DNA from: Pararhizobium qamdonense
Lineage (GTDB): Bacteria > Pseudomonadota > Alphaproteobacteria > Rhizobiales > Rhizobiaceae
Assembly: GCF_029277445.1 (NCBI RefSeq)
Contig: NZ_CP119570.1
Span: forward strand, 51,653 to 115,652
Direction of reading: 5' to 3'
DNA: 64,000 bases
How positions within the stretch are numbered: position 1 is the stretch's first letter; the number at the start of each line of letters is the position of its first letter. The position numbers were made by a program, and so were the translations under genes. A model generated the notes under the pieces. The model saw only the letters and a list, made by a program, of their open reading frames with translations. It was not told where the DNA came from and made no database searches. This document shows positions 61,202 to 64,000 of this stretch, in pieces.

Positions 61202-63144
61202 AATTCACCAAACTCACCATCGAGAACTTCATGGCGATCACCAGCGCCGAGTTCACCATGTCGGACCGCGGCCTTGTCCTCATTCAAGGTCAAAATCTCG
61301 ATGACACGAGCGCCAAGTCGAACGGCGCCGGCAAATCCTCGATCTTCGACGCGCTCTGCTGGGCACTGTTCGGCGTGACAGCGCGCGGCGAGACCGGCGA
61401 TCACATCGTCAACGACAATGCGGGCAAGAACACCCGCGTCGTGATCGAAATCAACGACAACGGTCACATTTACCGGATCGCGCGCCATCGCAAGCACAAA
61501 CAGCTCAAGAATGCACTGACAGTCAGCCACCTGCCGCCCACGCTTGGCGCTGCCTGGGCCGATCTGACGAAAGGCACCGACAAGCTGACACAGGAAGTGG
61601 TCGATAAGATCCTCGGCTGCTCTCTCGACGTGTTTGTCGGCTCGATTTACGCCGGCCAGGAGCGAATGCCTGATCTTCCCGGCATGACCGACAAGCAACT
61701 CAAGATCCTCATCGAGGAGGCGTCTGGCGTGACGGTGCTGGAAGAAGCCTATGGCGAGGCGCGTAGTCGAGCGCAGCTTGCCAAGGCGGCCGCCCAAGGT
61801 GTGATCCAGAGTTTCGACACCACGATCACCAGAAAAGCCGCGACCGAAGATCACTTGCGTAATGCCGAACAGCAGCGCGCCGATTGGGAAACGCAGCGCA
61901 CGGCGCGTATCACGCAGGAGACCGGCTTTGCGCGTGACTATGTGCAGAAGGTGCGCGCCACCGATGCGCTGATCGTCGCGGAGCCGACGCTGACCGACCT
62001 CGAGACCCGGATCAAGGATCTCGACGTCAAGATCGCGGCCGTTGGACATGAAAATGCGACCCTGACCGAACATGAGCGCGACCTCGCCAACAAGAACGGC
62101 GAAATTCGCTCGCTCCAGGCGGAAGTCACGCGGTTGGCGAACGACTATAAAAAACGCAAGGAGGCGGTCGAACAGATCGATCATACTGTCGGCTGCCCGT
62201 GCGACGCCTGCGGACGCGACATGACGGCCGACGAGATTGCTCCGGCGCGTGCCGCAGCCGTCAAGCAGGCCAATTCAATCGCTGCAACATACAAGACTGC
62301 AAAGCAGCAGTTGGATAGTGCTCTCATCGACGCACAGAAGCTTGCTGACGCGCGGGACGCATTCAAAGCGTCAATGACTGATGTAACGCAGGCAACGACG
62401 CTCAGAGCGCAATTGCAAGCGAAACGAACGCAAGTGGAAGCGTTGGTCCGCGAGAAGGAGACCGACGCTGTTCGCGCCAGGCAGCACGCCGAACGGGCGA
62501 AGGCGATCAAGACCGAGATCAATCCGCATGATCGCACCATCGATCGCTTCAAAGCGCAGATCGAGGAAGAGGAGCAGCGGCTCATTGACCTGACCGAGAA
62601 CAAGGAGAAGGCCGACACGGACGTCGCCCATGCCGATGCGGTCGTGAAGGTGTTCTCGCCGGCAGGTGTCCGCGCGCACATCATGGATGAGGTGACGCCG
62701 TTCCTGAATGCCAGGACGTCGCACTATCTCGGCACGCTGTCTGACGGCAACATCACCGCGACCTGGACGACGCTCGTGCCGAACGCAAAAGGCGAGCTGA
62801 AGGAGAAATTCTCCATCGAGGTCGAGAATATGCAGGGCGGCAAGCGGTTCGGGCTGCAGTCAGGCGGCGAGAAGCGCAAGGTCCGGATCGCATGTGCGCT
62901 TGCACTGCAGGATCTCGTGGCGACCCGCGCGACGAAACCTATCGATCTGTTCCTCGGTGACGAAATCGATGACGCGCTAGACGAGGCAGGTCTCGAGCGT
63001 CTGATGCAAGTCCTGGCTGAGAAGGCCAAGGAACGCGGCTCGGTGTTCGTGATCAGCCATAATTCGTTGCGGGACTGGATCCCCCAGATCATCGAAATCG
63101 AGAAGCAGAACGGAGAGACGACGGTGCGCGAGGTAGCGGCATGA
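61198..63144 (+). CDS. sbcC: SbcC/gp46-like ATPase subunit
   Basis: A 648-residue SMC/Rad50-type ATPase, TTG start with GGGAG upstream. Walker A SNGAGKSS (about residues 41-48), a zinc hook CPCDAC at about 332-337 in the middle of coiled coils, the ABC signature LQSGGEKRK at about 553-561, and Walker B IDLFLGDEIDDA at about 582-593. It is shorter than bacterial SbcC, similar to T4 gp46. It pairs with the SbcD-like nuclease three genes upstream and overlaps the next gene by four bases. Confidence 0.94.
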   Translation: MKFTKLTIENFMAITSAEFTMSDRGLVLIQGQNLDDTSAKSNGAGKSSIFDALCWALFGVTARGETGDHIVNDNAGKNTRVVIEINDNGHIYRIARHRKHKQLKNALTVSHLPPTLGAAWADLTKGTDKLTQEVVDKILGCSLDVFVGSIYAGQERMPDLPGMTDKQLKILIEEASGVTVLEEAYGEARSRAQLAKAAAQGVIQSFDTTITRKAATEDHLRNAEQQRADWETQRTARITQETGFARDYVQKVRATDALIVAEPTLTDLETRIKDLDVKIAAVGHENATLTEHERDLANKNGEIRSLQAEVTRLANDYKKRKEAVEQIDHTVGCPCDACGRDMTADEIAPARAAAVKQANSIAATYKTAKQQLDSALIDAQKLADARDAFKASMTDVTQATTLRAQLQAKRTQVEALVREKETDAVRARQHAERAKAIKTEINPHDRTIDRFKAQIEEEEQRLIDLTENKEKADTDVAHADAVVKVFSPAGVRAHIMDEVTPFLNARTSHYLGTLSDGNITATWTTLVPNAKGELKEKFSIEVENMQGGKRFGLQSGGEKRKVRIACALALQDLVATRATKPIDLFLGDEIDDALDEAGLERLMQVLAEKAKERGSVFVISHNSLRDWIPQIIEIEKQNGETTVREVAA

Positions 63145-63578
63145 CACAGACGATGGAGCCAGTTCATCCGGGTGATCTTGAGGATCTGCTCAAGTCGGCG
63201 TTCGCAGCCGGCCTCGACAAGAGCCAAAGCCAACTCGACGGCGAAGATTTGAAGCGCTGGAATCAATATCGCAAGCGACCAGCGCCGCTGAGCGTTCATC
63301 AACGTGTAGAGTTTGCTTTGATGAGCCCAGCGCCTTCAGATCATGTGCTGGGATGGACAAAGGTTCCGGAAGAGCCGACGCTTGAATTTCTGAAGTCGAT
63401 CAACCGCGACAAGCAGGTGCTCGCCTATGAGAACGGGCGTTACTACAACGCTTGGTTCGAGTTCGAGCAATCCGAAGGCGGCTGGCTCTGGATGGATGAC
63501 GCTGACAGCGAACCCAACCCAAGCCATTACCGCTCGCTCGGCCCTATCGGAATCGCAGCGTCGGAGACGCCAAAGTGA
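63141..63578 (+). CDS. protein of unknown function
   Basis: A 145-residue protein starting by ATGA overlap with sbcC. The sequence is Trp/Tyr-rich in the second half (FEFEQSEGGWLWMDDADSEPNPSHY) and contains PAPLSVHQRVEFALMSPAPSDHVLGW. No family is recognised. It overlaps the final gene by four bases. Confidence 0.55.
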   Translation: MTQTMEPVHPGDLEDLLKSAFAAGLDKSQSQLDGEDLKRWNQYRKRPAPLSVHQRVEFALMSPAPSDHVLGWTKVPEEPTLEFLKSINRDKQVLAYENGRYYNAWFEFEQSEGGWLWMDDADSEPNPSHYRSLGPIGIAASETPK

Positions 63579-64000
63579 CAATCGATGATCTCGCCTATTG
63601 CTTCTGGTCGGTGCATCCCAGCGATTTGGATGAGTGGCTGAAGACCGCCCCGCGTATCCCAGATGGCTACAAGGGCGGCGTCAGAGCCTGGTTCTTCGCG
63701 TGTGAAATGCGCAAACTGTTCGAAGTCCCGCAACTGGGCGGCTCATCGGAGGATCTACGCAACACGCTTTGCGGCGTGCTCGAGGTGTTCGGCATCGATG
63801 GCGCCGAGAAGATCCTGACCTACGCGCTCAAGCACCGCGGAACGAACGCCTTCGACGGAAGGCCTGTCGTCAAGGTGCCACCCATGCCCGAAACGGTTGA
63901 TCGCCGGTCGCTCGATGACGATGAGTCGGACGGCTATCTGGAAAGCGATATCGACTGGGCGCGCAACAATCCGGACGCCTTGGCCTGGCTCGCCCATAAT
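63575..64000 (+). CDS. partial gene, unknown function, runs off the right edge
   Basis: GTG start overlapping the previous stop; 142 codons are open to the window end without a stop. The product starts MTIDDLAYCFWSVHPSDLDEWLKTAPR and is acidic towards the end of the visible part (DRRSLDDDESDGYLESDIDW). I do not recognise a family. Confidence 0.6.
   Translation, partial: MTIDDLAYCFWSVHPSDLDEWLKTAPRIPDGYKGGVRAWFFACEMRKLFEVPQLGGSSEDLRNTLCGVLEVFGIDGAEKILTYALKHRGTNAFDGRPVVKVPPMPETVDRRSLDDDESDGYLESDIDWARNNPDALAWLAHN

Overview
The window is one contiguous piece of a tailed double-stranded DNA phage (or phage-plasmid) with a long non-contractile tail. The likely host is an alphaproteobacterium, most plausibly in the Rhizobiales. 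Reasons: GC-rich coding sequence, a RepC initiator of the repABC plasmid family, a CobS/CobT-type gene pair, and a complete lambda-style tail module (H-like tape measure, M, L, K, I, J in order). No integrase, rRNA, tRNA or CRISPR was recognised. Nearly every gene is on the + strand; the exceptions are repC and one small gene beside it.

Layout. 1-1742: small accessory genes including a DUF2829/Tad2 (Thoeris anti-defence) homologue, a GNAT-like protein and a small winged-helix-like protein. 1873-12372: packaging and head genes (small and large terminase, portal, scaffold, major capsid, connectors, tail tube). 12465-20410: tail chaperones G and G-T joined by a -1 slippery site, a 1581-residue tape measure with an M15 peptidase domain, and M/L/K/I. 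20414-31139: a 2902-residue J-like tip protein, three tandem paralogous small proteins and two tail-fibre accessory proteins. 31216-32958: lysis cassette (membrane protein, holin, SAR-like lysozyme, Rz/Rz1). 33148-41107: PhoH, DnaB helicase, HNH endonuclease, primase, WGR protein, ATP-dependent ligase. 41202-43495: repC on the - strand, iteron-like repeats and an HTH regulator. 43609-48875: CobT-like and CobS-like proteins, a sigma-like factor and a Cys-rich protein. 48878-64000: DnaE fused to a degenerate uracil-DNA-glycosylase-fold domain, gp32-like SSB, 5'-3' exonuclease, RecA, ASCH protein, SbcD/SbcC, and a last gene that runs off the right edge.

How it works together. The phage supplies much of its replisome and recombination machinery, and no sliding clamp or clamp loader was seen. 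Twenty-five copies of an AT-rich palindromic element (consensus close to AGTCAATCAATATTGACTTAC) are scattered through the window, 23 of them between genes just upstream of operons. Several sit at the predicted +1 of sigma-70-like promoters. The major capsid and tail tube genes each have two copies flanking a promoter in front and one copy next to a terminator behind. This looks like a genome-wide operator (stoperator-like) network, for which the HTH protein at 43094 is the best candidate ligand. Together with RepC this raises the possibility of a temperate, extrachromosomally maintained phage-plasmid.

Other points worth attention: a second palindrome family (GCTATTTCGCGAAATAGC-like), two distant copies of a long hairpin with a compensatory base pair, a three-hairpin array behind the SSB gene, and a C-terminal peptide shared by two otherwise unrelated replication-region proteins. 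Functions are assigned by reading motifs and general family knowledge; no database search was run.
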